Origin: CAVVEC01 sp963770485
Lineage (GTDB): Bacteria > Acidobacteriota > Terriglobia > Terriglobales > Acidobacteriaceae
NCBI GenBank assembly: GCA_963770485.1
Contig: CAVYPX010000009.1
Span: 186,001 to 250,000 of the forward strand
Length of the DNA: 64,000 bases
Direction: 5' to 3'
This document shows positions 25,822 through 35,302 of this stretch, piece by piece (the first letter of the stretch is position 1; each line of letters begins with the position of its first letter). A model generated the notes under the pieces. That model saw only the letters and a program-made list of their open reading frames with translations, ran no database searches and was not told the DNA's origin. A program made the translations under genes and the position numbers.

Positions 25822-28536
25822 TCACCGTTCCTCGTCGAGCAGACTCTTGCCAAGAAAAGGCCGCCCGGCGAGTGCGGAGCGGAATCCGTAGAGAGCCATT
25901 CCCACCAACACGGCCAAGACAAACGCCGTGCGGCTTGCGTACCACCTGGAAAAGTCCAAAGTCATGGGATAGTTGAGGAGCAGGCTTGTGACAAAGACGC
26001 CGATGGCCAGGGCAAGAATGCCGAAGCGGACCAGCAGGAAAACGCAGAGCGCCGCAGTCAGAATCACGTTTGGCGTTTCCACGCCAAAATTCTCTGCGCC
26101 TAAAGTGATGATGGCATAGACGAGTCCGGTGGCCACAACCGCTAGCCAATATCTGCGCAGAGTGGTGCGCGCCAGAAACAGCAGAAACATGAGGGCGAAT
26201 GCCAGAAAAATCGCATTCGTCTGCTGACTAAGGAATATCCCCAAAACCTGGAGTGGCGAACCAAGAGTAAGTGAATCTCCGGGAATCGGCGTCTCGCCCG
26301 GCAGGTTGAACCACGCGGGCATCGCATTGACCAGATGACAGGTGACCGCCGCGACGCTACCCACCAGCCCGCCAAACAAAATGTCGCGGCCCACCAATGG
26401 GTCGCTAAAGCGGCCCGACACCAGCCGAGTCCAGGAAATCAGCAGCTGCGGCCATTGCCTCCGCACATAAGGCTCGAAGGCCATGTAGTACAGCCAGACG
26501 AAGGTTCCGAAAAATAGCGCTCCCGACATTTGGCTAGCGAAGAGTGCCCACTCGGCGCGCAGGTCCGAAACATGGTGAGCCGTAAGCATCCCGGCAAGCC
26601 AACTGATCGAGAAGATATAGGCGGAAACACGAAAAGCGCCTTTGCGATCGCCTCGCCCCAGCCGGATGTTGCGCCGGGCAAGAATCGCGGCCACCAGCAA
26701 AGTAACGAAGCCGGCGATCAAGAAAGTCGCATCGCCAATGACCCGGGTGCGGCTGCGCGGCGCTTCCTGCATCCGCCACGGACGGGTCCACGGACCGATC
26801 ACATGAAAGAAAACCGGCTTGCCCTCGTAGCTGGCGGCCAGTACGTGGATGGGGGTATTCGGATCCTGGGTGTAGCTGCCGTCCCATTCCAGCCGGCGGT
26901 CAAAGGGCAAGGGCGGAAGCCACTTGGGTTGGGAGGGCCGGAAGCGGGCGGGATCAAGACCAGCTTCCACGAAAAGATTGTTCCAATCGGGCTCGTGAAC
27001 TGGCACGCCCGGCTGCGCACCGGGTTGCTCGAGCTGAGGAGGAACGGCTAGGAATGCCTCAAGCTGGCCATTGGAATCCAGGAAAACCAGCACCATTCCC
27101 GATACTTCATACGGTGGATCCCACACGCCGACTCTTCCGCTGATGGGGGAAGGCACCATGGCTCGCGGACTCTGACGATAATAGAAACTGCGTACGCCCT
27201 GCTCAGCGTTGGCAAGTTCGCGTATGCGCTGCGGCGAAGGCAGATGCTGAGCACGATAAAACAGAAACTCATAGTTCCTCTCCGACCACGAATCGTGATC
27301 CGCAGCAGCCTCGGTGTAGCCTTGACTTTTTATGATCTCCTGAGCGCGATCCTCCAGAACCTCAGGGGTCTTCCGCGTGGGAGCGATGCCCAAGTCGGTA
27401 GAGTAAGGCGCCAAGCCTAAAACGACGGCTGCGCAAGCCAGCGTCGCCAGGAGTAAAATCCAGGCTGTTCTTGGGCGTAACGCGCCTTCCCCGCCTGCCG
27501 CCGCCACCATCTCGGGCGAGGGAGTTTCGCCCGCGGCCAGTGCGGCCGCGAGTGGGTCTCCGCCGGGCAACGCGGCAGCCACTTGCAGAGCGGAACTCGG
27601 CCGGTGGCTGGGTTCGGTTTCCAGACATCGGAGGATTACGCGCTCCACCATCGGATCGAGACCCTCCACCAGCTTGGTGGGGCTTGTCGGAGTAGTGTGC
27701 GCACGCAGCCGAATCAGTTCTGCAAGAGTGGCCGCATCGAAGGCGCGCTTGCCGGTGAAAATCTCGTAGAGCACAAGCCCGAGAGAATAAATCTCGCTTT
27801 GGACCGTGGCTTCCTTCCCGGCGAGTTGCTCGGGGGCCATGTAGGCGGGCGTGCCCCCGCTTGAGTCGTCACCGTGAACGCCCGCTAAGCCAAAGTCGGT
27901 GATGCGCACCTTGCCGCGGCTGTCGAGCATCACATTTGCCGGCTTCAGATCCCGGTGGAGCACACCGTTGTCATGAGCGGCGGCCAAACCGGCACACAGT
28001 TGGCGCGCAATTTCGATCGCCTTGTCCTGGGGCAGGCGACCGATCCTGCGCAATAGCGACGCCAGATCCTCGCCGTCCACGTATTCCATGGTGAGGAACG
28101 GAAGTTCGGCGGCTTCGCCGACGTCGAACACGCGGCAAACATTGGGATGTGAGACTTGCCGAGCGATACGAACCTCGCGGTGGAGACGCGCCAGGGCGGC
28201 TCCGTCCTGCGTCAAACGCTCGGGAAGAAACTTCAGGGCCACGGTCTGACCGAGGCGCAAGTCGTCGGCGCGGTATACCTCGCCCATCCCGCCTTTGCCG
28301 ATGAGAGCAACGATGCGGTAGCGCTCCAGCAACACTTGACCGGGAACAAAGCGGGCCTGGTCAAGCGGGGAGGACGAATCGCCTGACGGCGACTGGCGCC
28401 GGGGAGTGCTTGGCCCTGACTCCAGAGTGAGTGCTTCCGGCGAGTAAGCCGGCTCGGCACAAAAAGGACAGAACTTTGCCAGCGACGGCAATTCGGCGTC
28501 ACAGCGGCTACAACGAAGCGTTGGCGTAGTAGACAT
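25822..28536 (-). CDS. membrane Ser/Thr protein kinase with N-terminal zinc ribbon
   Basis: The 904-residue protein opens with a zinc ribbon (Cys9, Cys12, Cys23, Cys26). A Pro/Ser linker leads to a Hanks-type kinase: glycine loop GKGGMGEVYRA, Lys102 in VALKFL, Glu121, catalytic Asp196 in HRDLKPAN and Asp214 in DFG. A transmembrane helix near 360-380 precedes an extracytoplasmic region of about 240 residues (YTEAAADHDSW, LPSPQRIRELANAEQG). Seven or eight hydrophobic segments follow. The last part resembles the membrane portion found after kinases in other Acidobacteria. Substrates are unknown. All active-site residues are present. Confidence 0.9.
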   Translation of the reverse strand: MSTTPTLRCSRCDAELPSLAKFCPFCAEPAYSPEALTLESGPSTPRRQSPSGDSSSPLDQARFVPGQVLLERYRIVALIGKGGMGEVYRADDLRLGQTVALKFLPERLTQDGAALARLHREVRIARQVSHPNVCRVFDVGEAAELPFLTMEYVDGEDLASLLRRIGRLPQDKAIEIARQLCAGLAAAHDNGVLHRDLKPANVMLDSRGKVRITDFGLAGVHGDDSSGGTPAYMAPEQLAGKEATVQSEIYSLGLVLYEIFTGKRAFDAATLAELIRLRAHTTPTSPTKLVEGLDPMVERVILRCLETEPSHRPSSALQVAAALPGGDPLAAALAAGETPSPEMVAAAGGEGALRPRTAWILLLATLACAAVVLGLAPYSTDLGIAPTRKTPEVLEDRAQEIIKSQGYTEAAADHDSWSERNYEFLFYRAQHLPSPQRIRELANAEQGVRSFYYRQSPRAMVPSPISGRVGVWDPPYEVSGMVLVFLDSNGQLEAFLAVPPQLEQPGAQPGVPVHEPDWNNLFVEAGLDPARFRPSQPKWLPPLPFDRRLEWDGSYTQDPNTPIHVLAASYEGKPVFFHVIGPWTRPWRMQEAPRSRTRVIGDATFLIAGFVTLLVAAILARRNIRLGRGDRKGAFRVSAYIFSISWLAGMLTAHHVSDLRAEWALFASQMSGALFFGTFVWLYYMAFEPYVRRQWPQLLISWTRLVSGRFSDPLVGRDILFGGLVGSVAAVTCHLVNAMPAWFNLPGETPIPGDSLTLGSPLQVLGIFLSQQTNAIFLAFALMFLLFLARTTLRRYWLAVVATGLVYAIITLGAENFGVETPNVILTAALCVFLLVRFGILALAIGVFVTSLLLNYPMTLDFSRWYASRTAFVLAVLVGMALYGFRSALAGRPFLGKSLLDEER

Positions 28537-28690
28537 GAAAACCGCCGATGCAAGACGGACTAAGAATCAACCAAGATACCTCGTCCCGGCAGTGACCCCA
28601 ATCACATGAAGCATGAAGAAGGTGAAGCCGCGGGCGCCGGGGTGGTTCTCAATGTTGTTGATTTTAACAGTCCGACGGTTAGTTCCGGCC

Positions 28691-29863
28691 TCAGGCGCGT
28701 GAATTCGCCGAGCGCGGCTGCTTCGCCCAGGCTTCCGCCGCGGCAACGCGCCTCGAAATCGCCGGATGGGAGTGGAAAAACCATTCCACCCACTTCGACG
28801 GAGTTCGTTCCGCCAGGTTCTGGTCGGCGAGTTTGTTCATGGACGAAATGAAGGGCTCCACATGGGCGATGGACTGAAAGGCGTAGCGGTCGGCCTGGCG
28901 CTCGTTGAATCGCGAATAGGCATTCAGCGCAGGCAGCAAGAAGAATGACAGCACGGTAGAAACCAGCACCAGCAGAGGCAGATTGGCGAAGTCGGAGAGT
29001 GTGTCGAAGACGTGCCAGCTCTCCATGGCATAGTGCAGCACCCAGTTCGCCGCCCAGAATCCCACGAACGCAACGGCGGCCTGTACTGCGATGCTTTTCA
29101 GAATGTGCCGATGCACGTGATGCCCCAGTTCGTGGGCGAGGACGGCTTCGATCTCATCGGGCGAGTAATGATCGAGAAGCGTATCGGCCAGGATGATCCG
29201 GCGGGTGTTGCCGAGTCCAGTCAAAGCAGCGTTCGCTTTCTTACTTTTCTCCGAGAGATTCCATTTGTAGACGCCGCGCACCCGCGTTCCGGCGCGCTCA
29301 CTCAACCTGACGAGACGAGATTTCAGTTCCTCATTCTCGAGCGGCTCAAACTTGTAGAAGATGGGAAACAGAATCACGGGCGCCAGTTGCGCCAAGAGAA
29401 CGAATAATCCCAGAAACCCAGCCCACGCGATCAGCCACCAATACTGCGGGGCGGCGCGAATGATGAAGTACAACAGTTCGACGACGATCGCCGCCAACAC
29501 CACGCTCACCAGGAATCCCTTGGTTTCGTCCCACAACCAGGCGCGCGGCTTTTGATTGGAGAGGTTGTAGCGATGCTCCAGCCGAAACCCGTAGTAGTCG
29601 AGCCCCAGTCCGAGCAGTTTGCCGATTAACATGAGCATCAGGACGTAGAGAAACACAGCGAGTGTGTAATGTTCGTAAGCACGGTGCCAGGCAAGGTCGC
29701 GCAGCGTGCCGTTCCATCCGGTCGCCAGCAGCACGATGAGCAGGACCAGGCCGAGTATGAAGTCGCCAATGCCCAGCCATCTGCGGACGCGGTTGTAGCG
29801 CCGCGCCTCAGGCGAATCGGTCGGAGCCGGTATGGTGACAACGGCAGAGCTCATCGCTGACAT
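28691..29863 (-). CDS. M48-family (Ste24/CAAX-protease-like) zinc metalloprotease
   Basis: This 390-residue membrane protease has an N-terminal CAAX_prenyl_N half with several helices. The catalytic site AHELGHHVHRH has His244, Glu245 and His248, and a further Glu near residue 320 (NERQADRYAF) as third zinc ligand. LFPIFYKFEPLENEELKSRL and RRIILADTLLDHYSPDEIEAVL are characteristic Ste24 blocks. Bacteria lack farnesylated CAAX proteins, so it probably acts in membrane-protein quality control, as HtpX and related enzymes do. Confidence 0.92.
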   Translation of the reverse strand: MSAMSSAVVTIPAPTDSPEARRYNRVRRWLGIGDFILGLVLLIVLLATGWNGTLRDLAWHRAYEHYTLAVFLYVLMLMLIGKLLGLGLDYYGFRLEHRYNLSNQKPRAWLWDETKGFLVSVVLAAIVVELLYFIIRAAPQYWWLIAWAGFLGLFVLLAQLAPVILFPIFYKFEPLENEELKSRLVRLSERAGTRVRGVYKWNLSEKSKKANAALTGLGNTRRIILADTLLDHYSPDEIEAVLAHELGHHVHRHILKSIAVQAAVAFVGFWAANWVLHYAMESWHVFDTLSDFANLPLLVLVSTVLSFFLLPALNAYSRFNERQADRYAFQSIAHVEPFISSMNKLADQNLAERTPSKWVEWFFHSHPAISRRVAAAEAWAKQPRSANSRA

Positions 29864-29950
29864 TGATTATTGTACTCAGGGGCAGCAAACACCAGACACA
29901 AAAGTGCCGTGGAACAACAGGGGTTAGTGGCTGGGCAGTGGGTAAAGCAG

Positions 29951-29986
29951 GTCCCTCCACTGCGCTTCGCTTCGGTCGGGATGACA
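29951..29986. repeat. half-copy of the dispersed hairpin repeat
   Basis: GTCCCTCCACTGCGCTTCGC and GGTCGGGATGACA form the right arm of the repeat, just before the stop of the phosphomutase gene. Confidence 0.5.
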
Positions 29987-29990
29987 ACGA

Positions 29991-31415
29991 CTAGTCCCCA
30001 CTACTCTTCACAAAGGCCTCTGCGCTCGACAAAATCTCCGTCACCAAGCCGGGCGATGCGGCTTCCGCGTAAACGCGCAGAAGCGGCTCGGTCCCCGAAG
30101 CGCGCAACAAGACCCAGGCCTCCGCGCCTCCGCCGTTGGTGGGCGCGTTGAGAAAAAACTTTACGCCATCAAGCGCTTCTTTTTTCTGGATCGTGTACGA
30201 GCCCAAACGCTGGGCGCCGTCAGAACGTGCTCGCAGGATGGCCCGCTGCTTAAGGTCCTCCGGAATGTGAAGATCGAGACGTCCGTAGTAGTGCGGTCCA
30301 TATTCGCGCTGCAAGTCGGCGACCAGTTGCCCCAGCGGCTTGCCTTCTTCGGCCATCACATTGGCCAGCAGCAGCGAGTTCAGAATGCCGTCGCGCTCCG
30401 GAAGAAACCGGGAATATCCGATGCCGCCTGACTCTTCGCCCCCAATCAGGATGTCGCGTTCCATCATCAGGTCGGCGATGTATTTGAATCCTATAGGACA
30501 TTCGTTCAACTTGCGGCCATAGCGTTTGGCGATGCGATCGAGCATGCGGGTCGTGTTAAAGGCACGCACCACTTCACCCGGCCATTTCTTTCTTTCCAGC
30601 AGCCATTGCAGGAGAACAGAAAAAATCTTATGGGAGTCCACAAAGCTGCCATCTTCCGCTACCGCGCCGATGCGGTCGGCATCGCCGTCGGTGGCAAAAC
30701 CGGCGTGGCAGCGCTCTTTCACCACCGTCTGCTGCAGCAGGGCCACATGGGGTTCGATCGGTTCAGGATTGATGTCCGGAAATAGCGGGTTCAACTCCTG
30801 CCGAATGGCAACGTGTTCGATACTGCGATCGCGGAAAATTTGAGCTAGAACGCCGCGTCCGGAGCCGTACATGGCATCGATTGCGAACTTGAAATTGGCT
30901 TTGGCGATCCGATCGAGGTCGGCGAAGCCGCAGATGGTTTCGACGTAGGCTCGCTTGAAATCGGTATCCTCAATCGCAGCCTTTTGGCCGCTGGGCATGG
31001 CGCCGGCTCGAAGTTCGTCTTCGATTCCCTTCATGATCGCCGGAGTGCCTGAGCCGCCAAACTTTCCCTTGAACTTCACTCCATTCCAGTTCCACGGATT
31101 ATGACTGGAGGTGATCACAACGCCGCCGGCGGCGCCAAGTTGCTTGACGGCAAGGGAGATTGCCGGGGTTGGAGTGTAATCGTTGGCCAGTTTAACGGGA
31201 ATCCCCGCCGCAGCCAGGGTTTCCGCGGCGATCCGGGCGGCGCGCTGCGAGGCAAAGCGGGTGTCGTAGCCGACGATCAATCCGCGGCTGGAGTCTTCGT
31301 GCTTCAGAACGTAGGCGGCGATTGCACCCGCAACCCGCCGTACATTCTCGAAGGTGAAATCATCGGCGATTACGCCGCGCCAGCCATCAGTGCCGAATTT
31401 GATGGGAACGGTCAT
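29991..31415 (-). CDS. phosphoglucomutase/phosphomannomutase
   Basis: The start at 31415 (MTVPIKFGTDGWRG) is chosen because the extra 27 codons upstream are dispersed-repeat DNA. The 474-residue enzyme has the phosphoserine loop ITSSHNP (Ser104), the metal loop DGDADR, the sugar loop GGEESGG and the phosphate-binding RASGTEP. It interconverts hexose 6- and 1-phosphates. Together with the adjacent ManC and ManA genes it completes the route from fructose-6-P to GDP-mannose, so phosphomannomutase activity is likely; glucose specificity cannot be excluded. Confidence 0.92.
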   Translation of the reverse strand: MTVPIKFGTDGWRGVIADDFTFENVRRVAGAIAAYVLKHEDSSRGLIVGYDTRFASQRAARIAAETLAAAGIPVKLANDYTPTPAISLAVKQLGAAGGVVITSSHNPWNWNGVKFKGKFGGSGTPAIMKGIEDELRAGAMPSGQKAAIEDTDFKRAYVETICGFADLDRIAKANFKFAIDAMYGSGRGVLAQIFRDRSIEHVAIRQELNPLFPDINPEPIEPHVALLQQTVVKERCHAGFATDGDADRIGAVAEDGSFVDSHKIFSVLLQWLLERKKWPGEVVRAFNTTRMLDRIAKRYGRKLNECPIGFKYIADLMMERDILIGGEESGGIGYSRFLPERDGILNSLLLANVMAEEGKPLGQLVADLQREYGPHYYGRLDLHIPEDLKQRAILRARSDGAQRLGSYTIQKKEALDGVKFFLNAPTNGGGAEAWVLLRASGTEPLLRVYAEAASPGLVTEILSSAEAFVKSSGD

Positions 31416-31420
31416 GAGGT

Positions 31421-31520
31421 CCGTCGTTGGTCGTTCGTCGTTGGTCGTTCGTCGTCCGTCGTTGGCGGGGTCGCTTTGGGTTTTGCGAATGACCAAGGAC
31501 GAACGACGACCAGCGACTAA
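31421..31520. repeat. GTTGGTCGTTCGTCG repeat cluster
   Basis: Tandem words CGTCGTTGGTCGTTCGTCG are followed, 50 bases on, by the inverted form GACCAAGGACGAACGACGAC, giving a large potential hairpin between manC and the phosphomutase gene. Related copies lie at 60333 and 61381. Confidence 0.65.
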
Positions 31521-31526
31521 TTTCCA

Positions 31527-32633
31527 CTACACCAACTTGTGCAGTTTCTTTTCATCCAGATGCTTCACTACCTTGCCCACATCCTGGGCTCGCTCGCGGG
31601 TGGTGATCAAAAGCGCGTCATCGGTTTCGACCACCACAAGATTATTCACGCCCACCGCCGCCACAAATTTTCCCGGCGCATGAATGTAATTCCCCTCAGC
31701 GTTCAGCGTGAAACTGCCTTCGCCGGAGATCAGGTTGCCGTCGGGCGGCTGGCTTTTGGCGACATGGTGCTCGTGCAACGCCGTCCAGGATCCCAGATCG
31801 TTCCATCCGAAATCAGCAGGCAAACAGAAGATGTTTGAGTTCTGCTCTCCCTTGGCCGAGCGCGGTTCGAGCACGGCGTAATCCACGCTGATGTTTTCGC
31901 ACTTGGGATAAAGCCGGCGAAAAGTCGAGGCAAACTTTCGCGTTCCAAACGCGGCGGCGATCTCTTCGAGGATGGGAGCGGTCTTTGGCAGATGCTCGCG
32001 CAACGCATTGGCAAGGGTGCGCGCGCTCCAGAGAAACATGCCGCTATTCCAGAAATAGTTCCCCGCCTCCAGGAATCTGGCGGCACGTTCGGCGTAGGGT
32101 TTCTCGGTGAAGCGGTGGACATGCGATGCACCGCCGTCGACGGCTACGCCTGCCTCGATGTACCCGTAGCCGGTTTCGGGACGAGTCGGGCGAATTCCGA
32201 GGACAACAATGTTCTCACCGGCGGCCGCAATGTCGATGCCTTTGCCTAATACTTCGCGATAACGTTTTTCGTCTCCGATGACGTGATCCGACGGAAACAT
32301 TCCGATCACGGCATCAGGATCGCCGCGCAGCAGTATGAAGGCCGCCAATCCAATGGCCGGCGCGGTGTTTCGGCCAACCGGTTCGGCAATGATCTGTCGC
32401 TTGATGAGCCGCGGAAGCTGACGCGCAATTTCCCGTCGCGAATCCTCGTTGGTGATGACCCAAACACGTGCAGCCGGGGCGAGTGGCAGCAAGCGAGCAA
32501 CGGTCTGCTGGATCATTGTCTGCTTGCCATCGAGCGCCAGCAGTTGCTTGGCGCGGCGCTTGCGGCTCAATGGCCAGAAGCGCGTGCCGCGGCCGCCGGC
32601 AAGGATTACGGGATAGAAGGTCGTTTTGGGCAC
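31527..32633 (-). CDS. manC: mannose-1-phosphate guanylyltransferase
   Basis: The 368-residue nucleotidyltransferase makes GDP-mannose from mannose-1-P and GTP. The N-terminus carries the pyrophosphorylase signature ILAGGRGTRFWPLSRKRRAKQLL. EPVGRNTAPAIGLAA and MFPSDHVIGD follow, with FVEKP in the form RFTEKPYAE and the C-terminal WNDLGSW. The length is that of the single-domain GMP enzyme without a fused isomerase domain. ManA is provided by the gene upstream, on the same strand. Confidence 0.94.
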   Translation of the reverse strand: MPKTTFYPVILAGGRGTRFWPLSRKRRAKQLLALDGKQTMIQQTVARLLPLAPAARVWVITNEDSRREIARQLPRLIKRQIIAEPVGRNTAPAIGLAAFILLRGDPDAVIGMFPSDHVIGDEKRYREVLGKGIDIAAAGENIVVLGIRPTRPETGYGYIEAGVAVDGGASHVHRFTEKPYAERAARFLEAGNYFWNSGMFLWSARTLANALREHLPKTAPILEEIAAAFGTRKFASTFRRLYPKCENISVDYAVLEPRSAKGEQNSNIFCLPADFGWNDLGSWTALHEHHVAKSQPPDGNLISGEGSFTLNAEGNYIHAPGKFVAAVGVNNLVVVETDDALLITTRERAQDVGKVVKHLDEKKLHKLV

Positions 32634-32722
32634 CGATTTTGAAATTGGTACTGTGAGCGCAGATGAGGAGAACTCCCTGGAACCTCATGGTGGAATCGCG
32701 GTTTAGGGGTCCTTCGACTCGT

Positions 32723-32746
32723 GTTCCTTTCGCAAGCGAAAGGAAC
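32723..32746. repeat. perfect 11-bp palindrome between manA and manC
   Basis: GTTCCTTTCGC and GCGAAAGGAAC flank a two-base AA centre. There is no T tract on either side, so it is a strong hairpin but not a standard terminator. It may affect mRNA stability or partial read-through from manA to manC. Confidence 0.6.
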
Positions 32747-32756
32747 AACTTCGCTC

Positions 32757-32849
32757 AGGATGACAGTGTAGCAATAGTTTCTACATCAGGATGACAGTGT
32801 AGCAATAGTTTCTGCATCAGGATCACAGTGTAGCAATAGTTCCTACATT
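32757..32849. repeat. three 31-bp tandem repeats at the end of manA
   Basis: Three units begin at 32757, 32788 and 32819 with AGGATGACAGTGTAGCAATA. Unit 2 differs from unit 1 at one base, unit 3 at several. The stop codon of manA lies in unit 3. Confidence 0.9.
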
Positions 32850-33844
32850 CTGGTCGCAGGTTCGGGCATGGCCTGACCCGGCAAGGTAGCTTTCAGAAAC
32901 TCAACCGCCCATTGTGGCCGCACGGAAAACTCCCCAAGCGAGGCCGGTACTACGACTGCATCTCCCTTCGCCAGGGTCACAGCTTCCGCGCCCTGCGCTT
33001 CGACCGTGCCACAGCCCTCGACGACGACCATAATTTGTACTGAATCCTTGCCGGATTCGGTGCTGGTGCGGAAGTTTTGCGGCTCCTTCAGATCAAGCAT
33101 TTCCACCACAAAGTGGGACGACGCCACAAGTGGCGCCCGGAGGTTCTGTGTACCGTTTATTGGCGCCGGTGCGGGGCGGACGACTTTTCCCGACGACACT
33201 TTTTCTTTCAGCACGCTCATCCCCTCGCGCAAATGCAATTCGCGGGGACGACCGTAATCGTACAAACGGTAAGTTGTGTCCGACTGCTGCTGCGTTTCCA
33301 CGATGATCGAACCCGGCCCCAAGGTGTGCACCGTTCCTCCGGCGACGTAAATCATCTCCCCGGGAAAAACGTTGATCCAGTTCAGCAATTCCTCGGCCCG
33401 CTGTTGGTGAATCGCTTCTTCGAATTGGGCGCGAGTAACTCCTGCCTTCAGGCCAAGAGCGATCTGCGCGCCGGGCTTGGCATGAGCGATGTACCAACAC
33501 TCGGTCTTGCCGCAAGGCTGGCCCACACGGCGCGCGGCTTCGTCGTCGGGATGCACCTGGACCGAGAGCTTTTCATGGGGAAACAGAAACTTCGTAAGCA
33601 GTGGGAAGCGATGGGGATCATGGGCTGCTTCCCCCACCAGCGCCCGGCCGTATTGGGAGCTCAGCTCGGCCAGCGATTTTCCCTGCAAAGGTCCGTTGGC
33701 CACTTTGCAGTTGTCTCCCGTCAGCCAGGCTTCCCCGATCTTTTCCTCGCAGCGGTGATTGGGATAAATGGGAGCTAAGTCGAGCGTGCCCCAGGGACGC
33801 GGGTCAAAAAGCGGCGACATCAGAAGTGGGTAGAGATCAGTCAT
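32843..33844 (-). CDS. manA: mannose-6-phosphate isomerase, class I
   Basis: ManA converts fructose-6-P and mannose-6-P with zinc. The 333-residue protein is of the compact class I type: PRPWGT at the N-terminus, KFLFPHEKLSVQVHPDDEAA with the zinc-binding Gln-His pair, KTECWYI, and VAGGTVHTLGPGSIIVETQQQSDTTYRLYDYGR, which holds the last His ligand and active-site Arg. It starts the local GDP-mannose route that continues in manC and the phosphomutase gene. Confidence 0.93.
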   Translation of the reverse strand: MTDLYPLLMSPLFDPRPWGTLDLAPIYPNHRCEEKIGEAWLTGDNCKVANGPLQGKSLAELSSQYGRALVGEAAHDPHRFPLLTKFLFPHEKLSVQVHPDDEAARRVGQPCGKTECWYIAHAKPGAQIALGLKAGVTRAQFEEAIHQQRAEELLNWINVFPGEMIYVAGGTVHTLGPGSIIVETQQQSDTTYRLYDYGRPRELHLREGMSVLKEKVSSGKVVRPAPAPINGTQNLRAPLVASSHFVVEMLDLKEPQNFRTSTESGKDSVQIMVVVEGCGTVEAQGAEAVTLAKGDAVVVPASLGEFSVRPQWAVEFLKATLPGQAMPEPATRM

Positions 33845-33937
33845 GAGGCCGGGATGCAGTGCAACAAATCAGCGAATGTATCCGACGGCTGGTGGTCCAG
33901 TTTGATAAGGAAGCGAGCCAAACGCGCGATTCATGCG

Positions 33938-34012
33938 TCGCAAAGTACGCGACGCTTCGCGCGGCTCGCCCAGATCCCTCGCTGCGCAAAGTACGCTTGC
34001 TCGGGATGACAA
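33938..34012. repeat. dispersed hairpin repeat, variant
   Basis: GTCGCAAAGTACGCGACGCTTCGCGC and GATCCCTCGCTGCGCAAAGTACGC followed by TCGGGATGACAAA form a variant of the family with an inserted CAAAGTACGC pair. It separates manA from the aminotransferase gene. Confidence 0.55.
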
Positions 34013-34092
34013 ATCAAACTCAGCCACTTCCCCCGGGCCGGCGATATTGGGAAACCAGTTGTCAGTTCCCTGTTCTCAGTTCTCAGAATGGC

Positions 34093-35295
34093 TTACAGCG
34101 CCGCCAGGAACTTGCGCATGCGCTCCAGTCCGCGGTCGAGTTCCGCTTTCGACGTGGCATAAGAAACACGGATGTGCTCGCGAGTTCCAAAGCCCTCGCC
34201 GGGCACGGTGGCCACGTGCGCGTCGCCCAGAAGTTTTCCTGCCAGGCCCGAAGCTGAGTTCACACCGCTACGTCCAAAGAAGGCCGAGACATTCGGATAA
34301 GCATAGAAGGCGCCTTCCGGCAAAGTGCATTTGATCCCAGGAATCGAACGCAAGCCGTTAACCACGTGATCCCGCAGATTGATGTACTCCTCGCGCATCT
34401 CCGTGACGCATTGCTGCGGACCTTTCAGCGCGGCCACCGCCGCTTTCTGTACGATCGATGTCGGATTCGACGTGGATTGGCTCTGCAACTTCTGCATGGC
34501 GCTGACCACGGGAGCGGGCGCCAGCGCGTACCCCAGCCGCCAGCCGGTCATGGCGTAAGTTTTGGACAGCGAGCCTACGATCACCATGCGCTCGCGGTAC
34601 TCACGCAGCGATCCCACCGAGAAACACTTTGCGGTGTAATTCAAGTACACATAGCACTCGTCGGAAACTACCCAGATGCCACGCTCGTGCGCCACCCGCA
34701 CCACTTCCGTCATGTCCTCCGGTGACATGACCGCGCCCGAAGGGTTCGACGGCGAGTTGAGAATGATGAGCTTGGTGCGCGGCGTTACCACGCGCTCAAT
34801 CATCTTTGCTGTGAGGCGGAAACCCTGACCTTCGTCGGTTTCCAGCAACACACAATTCCCCCCGGCATAACGCACAATGTCCTTGAAAGAAACCCAGTAG
34901 GGGACGGGCACAATCACGTCGTCGCCGTGATCGACCAGCACCTGGATGGCGTTGAACAGGGCGTGCTTGCCGCCGACGGAGGCAATTGTCTCCTCACGCC
35001 GGTAATCCGAATCGAAGTCAACGGCATGGCGATGCACAATGGCATCGCGCAGTTCAGCCGTGCCGCCGACCGCCGTGTACTTGGTGAAATTGGCCTGGAT
35101 GGCGGCGATGCCCGCGTCCTTGATGTGCTGCGGGGTGGAAAAATGCGGCTCGCCGGCTCCGAAGTCCACCACGTCAATGCCTTGCTGACGCAATTTGTCT
35201 GCCTCCGCCACCACGGCCATGGTGGCGGAGGGTTCGATGCGGTTGATTCTTTCGGTGAGTTTCAGCGCGGGAGTTGCTTCGGTAACTGGAGTCAT
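34093..35295 (-). CDS. aspC: aspartate aminotransferase (class I, AspC type)
   Basis: This 400-residue PLP enzyme transfers the amino group between aspartate and 2-oxoglutarate. The PLP lysine is Lys245 in VGSLSKTYAMTGWRLGY. NSPSNPSGAV binds PLP through its Asn, SDECYVYL has the conserved Asp and Tyr, and a C-terminal Arg (HIRVSYATS) binds the substrate carboxylate. The FGAGEPHFSTP N-terminus is typical of the thermostable subgroup I-gamma. coaD lies seven bases upstream and is probably in the same transcript. A related prephenate aminotransferase role is possible. Confidence 0.9.
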   Translation of the reverse strand: MTPVTEATPALKLTERINRIEPSATMAVVAEADKLRQQGIDVVDFGAGEPHFSTPQHIKDAGIAAIQANFTKYTAVGGTAELRDAIVHRHAVDFDSDYRREETIASVGGKHALFNAIQVLVDHGDDVIVPVPYWVSFKDIVRYAGGNCVLLETDEGQGFRLTAKMIERVVTPRTKLIILNSPSNPSGAVMSPEDMTEVVRVAHERGIWVVSDECYVYLNYTAKCFSVGSLREYRERMVIVGSLSKTYAMTGWRLGYALAPAPVVSAMQKLQSQSTSNPTSIVQKAAVAALKGPQQCVTEMREEYINLRDHVVNGLRSIPGIKCTLPEGAFYAYPNVSAFFGRSGVNSASGLAGKLLGDAHVATVPGEGFGTREHIRVSYATSKAELDRGLERMRKFLAAL

Positions 35296-35302
35296 CCTCG
35301 TG

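Noticed and set aside
32757..32849. Possible CRISPR array
   Set aside because: The three 31-bp units are directly adjacent without spacers, so this is a simple tandem repeat.
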